A DNA stretch of 36,145 nucleotides. Origin: an uncultured Porphyromonadaceae bacterium (GTDB taxonomy: Bacteria; Bacteroidota; Bacteroidia; Bacteroidales; Muribaculaceae). The notes under the pieces are model-generated. The model was not told the origin of the DNA, made no database searches, and saw only the letters and a list, made by a program, of their open reading frames with translations. The stretch lies in contig CAMWRW010000015.1 of NCBI GenBank assembly GCA_947176755.1, positions 1 through 36,145 of the forward strand, written 5' to 3'. Positions 8,269 through 16,718 of the stretch are shown piece after piece; position 1 is the first letter of the stretch, and each line of letters opens with the position of its first letter. The position numbers were made by a program, and so were the translations under genes.

Positions 8269-11250
8269 ATGAAAGAGGTAAACGAAACGATGCTCAGCAC
8301 GCTCTACATGAAAGACACGGCCTTCAACCAGCTAATGCAGCGGCGAATCACGAGCGTTTTGCTGATAGCGACCCCCTACGACGCCTTTATGCTTGAGGAG
8401 GACGGCCGGGTCGACGAGCAGGTCTACAATGAATATGTGTCGCTCAACCTGTCGTCGCCACCGCGCTTCACGAAAGTGGCCAACTACGAAGAGGCATACG
8501 CAGCGCTTGCCACCCAGAATTTCGACCTCATCATAGCCATGCCGGGCGTCGATGTGAGCGAGACCTTCCGCGAGGCCGTGGAAATCGACCGTCTCTATCC
8601 GATGATTCCGTTCGTGGTGCTGACCCCGTTCTCAAAAGAAGTCAGACGCCGGATAGCCAACGAAGACCTGCGCGGCGTCGACTACGTGTTCTCATGGCTC
8701 GGAAACGTCGACCTTATATTGGCCATCATAAAACTCATCGAAGACCGGATGAATGCCGACAACGACATCTCCGAAGTGGGAGTCCAGGCAATCCTTGTCG
8801 TCGAGGACTCAATACGTTTCTATTCCTCCGTGCTGCCGCATCTCTATCGCTTTCTGCTCAATCAGTCGAAATTGTTCGCGACGGAGGCGCTCAACCAACA
8901 TGAAGCGATGCTTCGAATGCGCGGGCGGTCGAAAGTGCTTCTGGCGCGTGATTACGAGGAGGCGACAGCCCTCATAGACCTTTACGGGGAGAACATTCTT
9001 GGCCTTGTGACCGATGCCCGTTTCCCGCGTGGAGGGGAGAAAGACCCCCATGCCGGGTTAGCCGTGGCGGAATATCTTCACAGAGTCAATCCGCATACGC
9101 CGGTGATTGTCGAGAGCCAGGAGACAGCCAACCGCGAACCGGCCGAACAGGCCGGCTATCATTTCCTGGACAAAAACTCGAAGACCTTCCCTCAGGAACT
9201 CCGCAAGGAAGTGTCGTTTCTGTTCGGGTTCGGCGACTTCATCGTGCGTTATCCCGACACGAAACGGGAGCTCATGCGCTTTCGCAATCTCAAGGAGCTT
9301 CAGCATGGCATATTCGACATTCCCTCCGACCTGCTCCATTATTATTGCAGCTCCAACAGCATAAGCCGCTGGCTCTATTCCCGCGCACTGTTTCCGATTG
9401 CCGACGCGCTGAAGAACCATGCCTTCGTTGACATGGAGGATGAGCCGATGGTGAGGAAACTCGTGTTCGAGTGTATCGTGCGGTATCGACGGATGAAAAA
9501 CCGCGGAGTCGTGGCCGTGTTCCATAAGGATGCCTACGACAATTACAGTAACTTCGCGCGTATCGGCCAAGGGTCGATGGGCGGAAAAGGACGCGGCCTC
9601 GCCTTTATCGACCAGATAATCAAGCGCAACCCGATATGCGACGATTTCGACGGCGTGCAGATCACGATTCCTCATACACTCGTTGTCTGCACGGATATCT
9701 TCGACGAATTCATGGAGAGCAACGATCTGTATCCCATAGCGCTTTCCAACACGCCGGATGAAGAGATCCTGCGCCGGTTTCTTGAGGCAAGCCTTCCGGA
9801 GGAGGTGAAGAGCGACATCAGGGCCTTTGCCGAAGTGATTCATACGCCTCTGGCCGTGCGGTCGTCGTCGCTGCTTGAGGATTCCCATTATCAGCCATTC
9901 GCGGGAATATATTCGACCTATATGGTGCCCTTCACGGGAGATGAAGATCAGCGCGTGGCGATGATATCGGATGCCGTGAAGGCAGTATATGCGTCGGTGT
10001 TCTTCTCGGATTCAAAAGCCTATATGAATGCCACGAGCAACCTTATCGACCAGGAGAAGATGGCAGTCATCCTTCAGGAGCTTGTCGGGGCCGATCATGA
10101 AGGCTACTATTATCCGACATTCGCAGGGGTCGGGCGTTCGCTCAACTATTATCCCGTCGGCGACGAGAAAGCCGAGGAGGGTGTCGTGGAGGTGGCGGCC
10201 GGCCTCGGGGAATATATCGTCGACGGAGGGAAAGCGCTCCGCTTCTCGCCCAAACATCCGGGAAAAGTCCTACAGACCTCTACCGTCGAGCTTGCGCTGC
10301 GCGACACGCAGACATATCTCTATGCGCTTCCGGCAAAAGTCGTGACGAAATCAGACTTCCGGACCGACGACAGCTTCAATATCGTGAAAGTTCCGGTAGG
10401 GGATGCATTCAAGGCCGGAGCGCTCAAATATCTGATTTCAACATTCGATTACAACGACCGGATCATCCGCGACAACGACCTCGGAAAGGGGCGCAAGCTC
10501 GTGACGTTCGCCAACGTTCTCAAGCAGGATAAGTTCCCGCTGGCGCGAATCGCCGACTTCATGCTCTCCACCGGACAGTATGAGATGGGCCGACCGGTGG
10601 AGATAGAATTTGCGGGCAACATCTATTCGCGGCCCGACGAGCGGGGAAGAAAAGGGATGGTCTACTGGCTTCAGATACGCCCGATCGTCGACAAGAAAGA
10701 GATGCTCGACGACTCGGTGACGGATGTGGCCGACAGCGAGGTTATCATCCGGAGCGAGACGGCATTGGGCCACGGAATGATGGACAACGTCCGGCATGCC
10801 GTATACGTCCGTCCCGAGGCGTTTGACACGCTGTCGACGCGGGAGATAGCCGAGCAGGTCGGCGAACTTAACGCGAAGCTCACGTCGGAAGGGAAGCCCT
10901 ATATCCTTGCCGGTCCGGGCCGCTGGGGAACCTCCGACCCCGCGCTGGGAATCCCGGTCAGATGGGCGCAGATAGCGGGCGCGCGTCTCATTGTCGAAAC
11001 CGCTCTTCCCGGCTTCCGGATAGAACCCTCGCAGGGCACCCACTTCTTCCAGAACCTGACCTCGTTCGGCACGGGATATTTCACCGTCGATCCCGCCGTC
11101 GGCAACGGCTTTATCGACACGGCTTACCTTGACTCCCTGCCGGCTGTCGAGGAAACGGAATTTCTGAGGGTCGTGGAGTTTCCCGAACCGCTGACCATCG
11201 CGATCAACGGACGCAAATCGAAAGGAGTCGTGATGAAACCGGGGAAATGA
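8269..11250 (+). CDS. Receiver-like/PPDK_N ATP-grasp protein without phosphohistidine or PEP domains
   Basis: 993 residues. Residues about 20-160 form a receiver-like fold lacking the phosphoacceptor Asp (IIAMPGVDV). Residues about 172-315 form a second, apparently complete receiver: acidic VVEDS near 177-181, Asp249 in VTDARF, and Lys302 in FLDKNSK. From about 425 to 805 lies a PPDK_N (PEP synthase/pyruvate phosphate dikinase ATP-binding) domain with GSMGGKGRG (435-443), AVRSSS (529-534) and a closing QIRP (802-805). The swivelling His domain and the C-terminal TIM barrel of true PEP synthases are absent. Instead there is a family-specific C-terminus with GPGRWGTSDP (882-891) and GTHFFQNL. 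Automated labels such as PEP synthase would therefore mislead; the phosphoryl acceptor is unknown. The start may also be the ATG at 8290 (AGAGG 11 bases upstream). Confidence 0.85.
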   Translation: MKEVNETMLSTLYMKDTAFNQLMQRRITSVLLIATPYDAFMLEEDGRVDEQVYNEYVSLNLSSPPRFTKVANYEEAYAALATQNFDLIIAMPGVDVSETFREAVEIDRLYPMIPFVVLTPFSKEVRRRIANEDLRGVDYVFSWLGNVDLILAIIKLIEDRMNADNDISEVGVQAILVVEDSIRFYSSVLPHLYRFLLNQSKLFATEALNQHEAMLRMRGRSKVLLARDYEEATALIDLYGENILGLVTDARFPRGGEKDPHAGLAVAEYLHRVNPHTPVIVESQETANREPAEQAGYHFLDKNSKTFPQELRKEVSFLFGFGDFIVRYPDTKRELMRFRNLKELQHGIFDIPSDLLHYYCSSNSISRWLYSRALFPIADALKNHAFVDMEDEPMVRKLVFECIVRYRRMKNRGVVAVFHKDAYDNYSNFARIGQGSMGGKGRGLAFIDQIIKRNPICDDFDGVQITIPHTLVVCTDIFDEFMESNDLYPIALSNTPDEEILRRFLEASLPEEVKSDIRAFAEVIHTPLAVRSSSLLEDSHYQPFAGIYSTYMVPFTGDEDQRVAMISDAVKAVYASVFFSDSKAYMNATSNLIDQEKMAVILQELVGADHEGYYYPTFAGVGRSLNYYPVGDEKAEEGVVEVAAGLGEYIVDGGKALRFSPKHPGKVLQTSTVELALRDTQTYLYALPAKVVTKSDFRTDDSFNIVKVPVGDAFKAGALKYLISTFDYNDRIIRDNDLGKGRKLVTFANVLKQDKFPLARIADFMLSTGQYEMGRPVEIEFAGNIYSRPDERGRKGMVYWLQIRPIVDKKEMLDDSVTDVADSEVIIRSETALGHGMMDNVRHAVYVRPEAFDTLSTREIAEQVGELNAKLTSEGKPYILAGPGRWGTSDPALGIPVRWAQIAGARLIVETALPGFRIEPSQGTHFFQNLTSFGTGYFTVDPAVGNGFIDTAYLDSLPAVEETEFLRVVEFPEPLTIAINGRKSKGVVMKPGK

Positions 11251-11795
11251 TGGAGTCGTGGAGCGGTTGGAAAGTGTGGTTGCATCCGTTGCGCGCGCGC
11301 GACGAGTTGCATGACCTTCTCGAAGAGCTGGAGAGCAGTCGCGAAGAGCTTGAACGCCTCCGGGAGGCCGAGGCGCAGCGCGACGGAGAGATCGCCGGCC
11401 TGCGGGAAGAACGGGGGATGCTGCTTGGCGAACTCGCGCGGGAGCGCGAGGAGAAAGAGCAGCTTGCCGACAACCGCGCGCGCCTGCAGAGGGAACTCGC
11501 CGAATTGAGGGAGGAACTTGCCGACCGGAAGTCGACCGAAGAACAGATAAATCTTTTTGAAGAAAAACTGAAAGGGGTTGAGACACTCAAGGCGGACTAC
11601 GAGAAGCAGATCTCCCGCCTGTCGGGAAGAATCTGCGACCTGCAGGCCGCCTTGAGCGGTGATGAGCCGAGCGAGTTGGAGGAAATCGACATGACATCGA
11701 CCGATGTTCCGGAGCGCCCCCCGAGGCGTCGACGCGGAGTGTCGGAGCTTGACCGACCGGAAAACAACTGGCTCGAACCTCTACCGGAAATCTAA
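11247..11795 (+). CDS. Small coiled-coil protein coupled to the receiver/PPDK_N gene
   Basis: 182 residues, not recognised as a named family. Residues about 20-130 are rich in Glu, Arg, Leu and Ala with heptad spacing (for example LHDLLEELESSREELERL), so a long coiled coil is expected. The tail is acidic and then basic (PPRRRRGVSELDRP) and looks disordered. There is no signal peptide or membrane helix. Its ATG overlaps the TGA of the preceding gene (ATGA), so the two are co-transcribed and probably translated together. This makes it a candidate partner or scaffold for the receiver protein, which is inference from position only. Confidence 0.7.
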   Translation: MMESWSGWKVWLHPLRARDELHDLLEELESSREELERLREAEAQRDGEIAGLREERGMLLGELAREREEKEQLADNRARLQRELAELREELADRKSTEEQINLFEEKLKGVETLKADYEKQISRLSGRICDLQAALSGDEPSELEEIDMTSTDVPERPPRRRRGVSELDRPENNWLEPLPEI

Positions 11796-11813
11796 ATTAC
11801 CGGAAATCCAAAA
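11782..11813 (+). repeat. Tandem 16-base duplication across a stop codon
   Basis: TACCGGAAATCTAAAT (11782-11797) is followed directly by TACCGGAAATCCAAAA (11798-11813). The first copy contains the stop codon of the coiled-coil gene and the second fills the whole gap to the miaB stop on the other strand. Confidence 0.8.
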
Positions 11814-13190
11814 TTATTCAAGCCTGTGACCGCGAAGAGTAGCGGAAGAGGCGGAGTCAACGGCGACGCGGATGAAGTCGCCCGGCTTTTCATTGTCGCG
11901 CGGGAAGACCACGACCTTGTTCTGGCTCGTGCGGCCATACCATTCCTTGGGGTCGCGTTTGGAGGGCCCTTCAACGAGCACTTCAAACTCCTTGCCGACA
12001 TCGCGAAGGTTGCTTTCGAGGGAGAGTTCGTTCTGGAGGGCAATCATCCTGTTGAGACGGTCGATTTTAGTATCCTCGGGGATATTGTCGGGCATTTCGC
12101 GCGAAGCGAGCGTGCCCGGACGTTCGGAATACTTGAACATGAAAGCCGAATCGAAGCCGGCCTCGCGCATCAGCGAGAGCGTTTCCTGAAAATCGGCCTC
12201 CGACTCATTGTAGAAACCTGTGAACATATCCGTCGACAGGCCGGCGTCGGGGATTATCCGTCGGATAGCGGCCACCCGGTCGAGATACCATTCGCGGGTG
12301 TATTTCCTATTCATATTTTTAAGCACGGAGTTGCTGCCGCTCTGCACGGGGAGATGGATGTGTCGGGCGATGTTGGGGCGGGAGGCAACGACTCGGAGAG
12401 TCTCGTCGCTCATATCCTTGGGGTGAGAGGTTGTGAATCGGATTCTCATGTCGGGAGCCGCGTCGGCCACCATTTCGAGGAGCGCCGGGAAGTCGACCGA
12501 GATGCCGTCAGGGCCTGTGAAGCGATAGCTGTTGACATTCTGACCGAGGAGAGTTGCTTCGCGGAAACCGCGAGCGCGGAGGTCGGCGAGTTCACGGAGA
12601 ATGCTTTCCGGTTCGCGAGAGCGTTCGCGACCGCGGGTGTATGGCACGATGCAGTAAGAGCAGAAATTATTGCAGCCGCGCATGATTGAAATAAAGCCGC
12701 TGACGCCGTTTGACCCGATTCGGCGAGGGACGACATCGCGGTAAGTTTCCGTAGTGGAGAGGTCGATATTGATAGCAGGCTGGCCGGCCTCGGCGGCGGC
12801 CACGAGCGCCGGGAGGTCGAGGTAAGCGTCCGGGCCGGCGACAAGGTCGACGCCGTGATTGTCGATAAGTTCCTGACGGAGACGTTCGGCCATGCAGCCG
12901 ATAACGCCGATGATCATATTGCGGCCCGTCTTTCTGCGGAGCGCATTCCAATATGCAAGGCGAGAGAAAATCTTCTGTTCTGCATTGTCGCGGATAGAGC
13001 AAGTGTTGAGCAGGACGGCGGCCACGTCGGAGTCCGGAGAATCGGAGTCAGCGACATATCCGGCAAGATCCATCATGGCTGCAACCACCTCGGAATCTGC
13101 AACATTCATCTGGCAACCATAAGTTTCGATGCGCACTTTTTTGTTTGGTGTGCATTTTTTTTGGTCGGAAGGGATAAAAAAAGTGCTCAT
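11814..13190 (-). CDS. miaB: tRNA-2-methylthio-N6-dimethylallyladenosine synthase
   Basis: 458 residues with the full MiaB layout. The N-terminal UPF0004 domain carries the auxiliary cluster cysteines Cys26 (YGCQMN), Cys64 (NTCSIR) and Cys99 (GCMAER). The radical SAM core has CNNFCSYC (Cys173, 177, 180). The HLPVQSGS segment and a C-terminal TRAM domain (about 390-457) complete it. The enzyme adds a methylthio group at C2 of i6A37 in tRNAs reading UNN codons, using two 4Fe-4S clusters and SAM. It is convergent with the coiled-coil gene (18-base gap) and divergent from the CoA-transferase gene, with a good minus-strand promoter at 13227-13258. The first 15 residues (MSTFF...) precede the conserved part and are slightly uncertain. 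Confidence 0.95.
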   Translation of the reverse strand: MSTFFIPSDQKKCTPNKKVRIETYGCQMNVADSEVVAAMMDLAGYVADSDSPDSDVAAVLLNTCSIRDNAEQKIFSRLAYWNALRRKTGRNMIIGVIGCMAERLRQELIDNHGVDLVAGPDAYLDLPALVAAAEAGQPAINIDLSTTETYRDVVPRRIGSNGVSGFISIMRGCNNFCSYCIVPYTRGRERSREPESILRELADLRARGFREATLLGQNVNSYRFTGPDGISVDFPALLEMVADAAPDMRIRFTTSHPKDMSDETLRVVASRPNIARHIHLPVQSGSNSVLKNMNRKYTREWYLDRVAAIRRIIPDAGLSTDMFTGFYNESEADFQETLSLMREAGFDSAFMFKYSERPGTLASREMPDNIPEDTKIDRLNRMIALQNELSLESNLRDVGKEFEVLVEGPSKRDPKEWYGRTSQNKVVVFPRDNEKPGDFIRVAVDSASSATLRGHRLE

Positions 13191-13216
13191 GATAGTGTAT
13201 TATTGCATAAAATGAT

Positions 13217-13224
13217 TAATTTTG
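13217..13224 (+). promoter_or_regulatory. -7 box of the CoA-transferase promoter
   Basis: TAATTTTG (13217-13224) fits TAnnTTTG and lies 33 bases before the ATG. No convincing TTTG is found at the -33 distance. It is the exact inverted repeat of the miaB -7 box across two bases (TG). Confidence 0.55.
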
Positions 13225-13226
13225 TG

Positions 13227-13258
13227 CAAAATTACACTTTAAATCTAAACGTTACAAA
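13227..13258 (-). promoter_or_regulatory. miaB promoter
   Basis: Read on the minus strand, TTTG (13258-13255) is followed after 20 bases by TAATTTTG (13234-13227), a full match to the Bacteroidetes consensus. The -33 box overlaps the start codon of the divergent CoA-transferase gene. Confidence 0.7.
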
Positions 13259-14760
13259 TGAGCATCCCATTTATTACAGCAGAAGAGGCCGCATCGGTCA
13301 TCAAAAATGGCGACACGCTGGGCTTGTCGGGGTTTACAGCCTCGGGCACGCCGAAAGTAGTAACGGTGGCGCTCGCTGAGAAAGCGAAGGCCCTCCATGA
13401 AAAAGGCGAAGAGTTCAAGGTAAATCTGTTTACAGGAGCGTCGACCAACGACCATGTAGATGGAGAACTGGCGCGTGCGAACGCAGTCAACATGCGCACG
13501 CCCTACCAGAGCCACAAGGACTCCCGGGCATTGGTAAACAATCCCGACGGAATGCATTATTTCGACCTTCACCTGAGCCATCTGTCGCAGGATTTGCGCT
13601 ATGGCTTCTACGGGGATATTGATGTGGCGATTATCGAGGCCACGGAGATGAGCCCCAATGGCGAGGTGATTCTTGGAGCCGGTCTCGGCATGGCGCCCAC
13701 CGTGGCCCAGATGGCAAAGAAAGTGATTATAGAGTATTCCTCATATTATCACAATTCTTTCCGCGGATTCCATGACAACTATATCCCTCTGGATCCCCCC
13801 CACCGTCGTGAGATTCCTATCTACAAGCCCTCCGACCGCATCGGCTCCACCGTCCTCAAGATAGATCCCAAAAAGATAGTCGGAGTAGTTCCGTCGAACG
13901 CATCCGAAAGCATCGCCCCCTTCACGGCTCCCGATGAGCTGACTCAGAAGATCGGCGACAATATCTGCCAGTTCCTCGTAGGGGAACTTCGCGCAGGCCG
14001 CATTCCCAAAGAATTCCTTCCGATCCAGTCGGGTGTGGGCAACGTAGCCAACGCCGTGCTTTACGGACTGGGGGAGAACCCGGAGATTCCGAGATTCGAG
14101 ATGTACACGGAGGTGATTCAGGATGCCGTGATGAAGCTGATGGAGGAAGGCAAGTGTAAATTTGCCTCGACCTGTGCGCTGACTTTCAGCGACGACGCCA
14201 TGCTTCATTTCATGGAGAACATCGACTTCTTCCGCGACAAAGTCCTGATGCGTCCGGGCGAGATCTCGAACCATCCCGAGGTTGTCCGTCGTCTTGGTCT
14301 TATCGCCATGAACACGGCCCTTGAAGCCGACATCTTCGGAAACGTGAACTCGACTCATGTTCTCGGCACGAAGATGATGAACGGCATCGGCGGCTCGGCC
14401 GACTTCAGCCGCAACGCATATCTTTCAATCTTCTCCTGCCCCTCGATCCAGAAGGGAGGCAAGATTTCGACGATTGTCCCGATGGTTTCCCACCTCGACC
14501 ATTCAGAGCACTCCGTGAAGATTCTCGCCACGGAACAGGGTGTGGCCGACCTTCGCGGCAAGGATCCCATCCAGCGTGCGCAGACGATCATCGAGAACTG
14601 CGTTCATCCGATGTACAAGGAGCTGATGTGGGATTATCTGAAGCTGGCCATGAAGAAAGGGGGCCATACTCCCCAGAACCTCAAGGCAGCTTTCGCCCTC
14701 CACGAAGCCCTCATGCAGAAAGGCGACATGCTTCAGGCAGACTTCAGCATCTACGCATAA
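13258..14760 (+). CDS. Acetyl-CoA hydrolase/succinyl-CoA:acetate CoA-transferase family protein
   Basis: 500 residues, the usual length for the family. Two CoA-transferase domains are visible. The early GLSGFTASGTPKV forms the first CoA-binding loop, GSGVGNVANAV-like sequence occurs around 258-267, and MYTEVIQDA carries Glu285, which corresponds to the glutamate that forms the glutamyl-CoA thioester in class I CoA-transferases. The C-terminal IVPMVSHLDHSEHSV and GVADLRGK segments are also typical. In anaerobic Bacteroidales such enzymes commonly exchange CoA between succinyl-CoA and acetate or propionate during succinate/propionate fermentation. Hydrolase versus transferase cannot be decided from sequence alone. 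Codons are more C-ending than in neighbours, which suggests high expression. Single-gene unit ending in the hairpin at 14783-14822. Confidence 0.9.
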   Translation: MSIPFITAEEAASVIKNGDTLGLSGFTASGTPKVVTVALAEKAKALHEKGEEFKVNLFTGASTNDHVDGELARANAVNMRTPYQSHKDSRALVNNPDGMHYFDLHLSHLSQDLRYGFYGDIDVAIIEATEMSPNGEVILGAGLGMAPTVAQMAKKVIIEYSSYYHNSFRGFHDNYIPLDPPHRREIPIYKPSDRIGSTVLKIDPKKIVGVVPSNASESIAPFTAPDELTQKIGDNICQFLVGELRAGRIPKEFLPIQSGVGNVANAVLYGLGENPEIPRFEMYTEVIQDAVMKLMEEGKCKFASTCALTFSDDAMLHFMENIDFFRDKVLMRPGEISNHPEVVRRLGLIAMNTALEADIFGNVNSTHVLGTKMMNGIGGSADFSRNAYLSIFSCPSIQKGGKISTIVPMVSHLDHSEHSVKILATEQGVADLRGKDPIQRAQTIIENCVHPMYKELMWDYLKLAMKKGGHTPQNLKAAFALHEALMQKGDMLQADFSIYA

Positions 14761-14782
14761 GAGATTAAGAATCACAATAACG

Positions 14783-14830
14783 GAAGAGGCCGGCAGACGA
14801 TCGAAAGTCTGCCGGCCTCTTCGGTATTTT
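14783..14830. terminator. Strong hairpin between convergent genes
   Basis: A perfect 16-bp stem (14783-14798 with 14807-14822, GAAGAGGCCGGCAGAC) closes an eight-base loop and is followed by GGTATTTT. It lies between the CoA-transferase and tonB-like stops and probably ends transcripts from both sides. The T run is short. Confidence 0.75.
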
Positions 14831-14860
14831 CAACTGCCCGGCTTCGGACAGCTGCAATAA

Positions 14861-15604
14861 TCAGTTGGGGGTGATGTTGAAAGTGATTGTGCCCTTTGTC
14901 GGGGGCGCACCGGCTTTTTCCGACCAGCGGGCCGAACGGGCGGCTTGCTCGCAAGCGCGGCGGATGGAGGCTTCGGCGCCGGCGCGGGCAGTGGCGGAAG
15001 TGACATGCCCGGAGGCATCAATGATAACGTCGACCGTAACACGGACCTTGTTGCGGAGCTTCACCGAAGGGCGGGAGCAGCCGAGAAAAGAGCGTCCGGA
15101 GGCAACTCCCGACATACCGATTCCGACGCCGCCGGCCCCGGATGAGCCGGAAGAGCCGGAGGGAGTGCCGTTGGTGGCGGCGAAACCGCCGGCCACAGCC
15201 GACGTGACGCGTTTTTTCTCCTCGGCGGAGGCGGAAGGTTCCGGTTCTTTGACGGGGGCGGGTTTCTCGGATTTAAGGCGCCTTTCGGCTTCCGGCTTCT
15301 TCTCGGGCTTAGGTTCGGGAGCGGGCTCTGATTTTTTCAGATTCTCGACGGGGGCCGGATCGGGGAGACCCTTTTCGGCCGGGGCCGGGGCATCTTTGAC
15401 CACCGACTCCTCTTCGCCGAGGTCGCGCAAGAGTTCAGGCTCAAGGAAAGTCTCCGTGATGGGGACAATCTCGGGCGTCGACTCTTGGGCCAGCAGAGCG
15501 CGTCCGGAGCTCAGGGAAGAGAAGAAGAGCCAGAGGAGCAGGGCGAGCGTGACGAGGGCCGTGAGGCAGGCTGCTATTATAGAATCTTTTGAATTGCGTG
15601 TCAT
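14861..15604 (-). CDS. TonB-like energy transducer
   Basis: 247 residues. One membrane helix near the N-terminus (about 8-30) is followed by a Pro/Lys/Glu-rich periplasmic spacer (about 68-128, repeated PAPEPKPEKKPE-type sequence) and a Gly/Ser-rich hinge (about 145-165). The compact C-terminal domain (about 170-247) carries VRVTVDVIIDASGHV, as in TonB and related AgmX-type domains. It would link the ExbB/ExbD proton motor to outer-membrane receptors. The start overlaps the exbD stop by four bases. One cysteine occurs near residue 177 in the C-terminal domain. TonB versus TolA-like role cannot be separated here. Confidence 0.8.
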   Translation of the reverse strand: MTRNSKDSIIAACLTALVTLALLLWLFFSSLSSGRALLAQESTPEIVPITETFLEPELLRDLGEEESVVKDAPAPAEKGLPDPAPVENLKKSEPAPEPKPEKKPEAERRLKSEKPAPVKEPEPSASAEEKKRVTSAVAGGFAATNGTPSGSSGSSGAGGVGIGMSGVASGRSFLGCSRPSVKLRNKVRVTVDVIIDASGHVTSATARAGAEASIRRACEQAARSARWSEKAGAPPTKGTITFNITPN

Positions 15605-16080
15605 TGGCCGCCTGAATTAGAGGGGGCATTATCGGAGGAGGGCAAGGGAACGCCGGAAAGGCTCGTTGAGAGGACGAGGCGGAGCTTGCGCCGGGCCGCC
15701 ATGTCGAGGAGTCTGACGACCATGCCGTAGTCGGCGAGGGAGTCGGCATAAAGAGCCATCGAGCGGAGCGAATCGGAGGCTGCGCGTGCGGCCAGCCTTG
15801 CTTCGAGTTCGGGGACAGTGACCGCCACGGGCTCCGTCTCTTCGGGGAGGGCGCCCGGTTCGGGGTCGACCACGTAGAGCTTCCGGTCGGCCGTGAGATA
15901 AATCTGGGTCGAAGGTTTCTCCGAGGATTGCTCCGTGCCATGGGGAAGATTGACATCGATAGCCCCGGGGAAGATAATCGTGGAGGTCACCATGAAGAAA
16001 ATCAGCAGCAGGAAGATGACATCGGTCATCGACGACATAGAGAATGTGTCGAGCTGACGGAAATTGCGTTTAAGGGCCAT
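15601..16080 (-). CDS. exbD: ExbD/TolR family proton-channel protein
   Basis: 159 residues. A short cytoplasmic start is followed by one transmembrane helix (about 16-38, SMTDVIFLLLIFFMVTS) carrying Asp20, the proton-carrying residue of ExbD/TolR. A periplasmic domain follows (LYVVDPEPG, then a segment resembling the ExbD fold to about 140). It works with the ExbB-like protein encoded five bases upstream and the TonB-like protein downstream. The family does not distinguish Exb from Tol; the order pdxJ-exbB-exbD-tonB is common in Bacteroidales. Confidence 0.9.
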   Translation of the reverse strand: MALKRNFRQLDTFSMSSMTDVIFLLLIFFMVTSTIIFPGAIDVNLPHGTEQSSEKPSTQIYLTADRKLYVVDPEPGALPEETEPVAVTVPELEARLAARAASDSLRSMALYADSLADYGMVVRLLDMAARRKLRLVLSTSLSGVPLPSSDNAPSNSGGQ

Positions 16081-16085
16081 GAGTG

Positions 16086-16718
16086 TCAGACGGGTTCGTT
16101 AAGGAGGTCCATAAATTCCATGGTCTTCGTTTCCATAGAGTTCATGACGCGGTTAACGCGGGCCACGAGATAGTTGTAAGCAAATAGGGCGATGATACCG
16201 ACCACAAGACCGGCAACGGTCGTGACAAGAGCCTGGTAGATGCCTGATGAAAGGACCGTGATATTGGCTGACGTGCCTGCGGAGGCCATAGAGAAGAAGG
16301 CCTGGATCATACCGGTGACCGTTCCGAGGAAACCGAGCATGGGGGCTCCGGCAGCCGTTGTGGAAAGCCAGGGGAACCCTTTGCCGAGATTTGCGACTTC
16401 GATGTTGCCCGTGTTTTCGATTGCGACGAGGACATCGTTCATCGGGCGCCCGATTCGAGAGAGACCTTTGGCGATCAGGCGGGAATAAGGAGAGTCGGTT
16501 TTGCGGCAGAGATTCTGGGCGCTTTCGATATCCCCCTCATGGACATATTCGCGGATACGGTCCATAAACGTGCGGTCTTCGCGGGCGGCCCGGCCAATGA
16601 CGATCGAACGTTCGATAAAGACATAGATGGTGACGAGCAGGAGGATTGCGAGAGGAATCATGATGTAGCCGCCGTCGATCACGAGCGACCATAGGGAAAG
16701 GGTCGGAGAAGAATTCAT
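16086..16718 (-). CDS. exbB: MotA/TolQ/ExbB family proton-channel protein
   Basis: 210 residues with three hydrophobic helices (about 15-37, 118-142, 160-185) and a cytoplasmic domain between the first two. The [18 protein letters not shown] segment (about 123-140) is the conserved channel signature, and [12 protein letters not shown] forms the last helix. It would assemble as a pentamer around the ExbD dimer in the inner membrane and power the TonB-like protein with the proton gradient. Its ATG overlaps the pdxJ TGA (ATGA), so expression is coupled to pyridoxine synthesis genes by position only. Confidence 0.92.
   Translation of the reverse strand: MNSSPTLSLWSLVIDGGYIMIPLAILLLVTIYVFIERSIVIGRAAREDRTFMDRIREYVHEGDIESAQNLCRKTDSPYSRLIAKGLSRIGRPMNDVLVAIENTGNIEVANLGKGFPWLSTTAAGAPMLGFLGTVTGMIQAFFSMASAGTSANITVLSSGIYQALVTTVAGLVVGIIALFAYNYLVARVNRVMNSMETKTMEFMDLLNEPV

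Noticed and set aside
11826-12689. 287-codon plus-strand frame opposite miaB
   Set aside because: It lies wholly within miaB, whose motifs are complete on the other strand. No recognisable domain or start signal.
14865-15620. 251-codon plus-strand frame opposite the tonB-like gene
   Set aside because: The minus-strand gene has the membrane helix, Pro-rich spacer and TonB-like domain and fits the exbB-exbD operon. The opposite frame is only the mirror of Pro/Ala/Glu codons.
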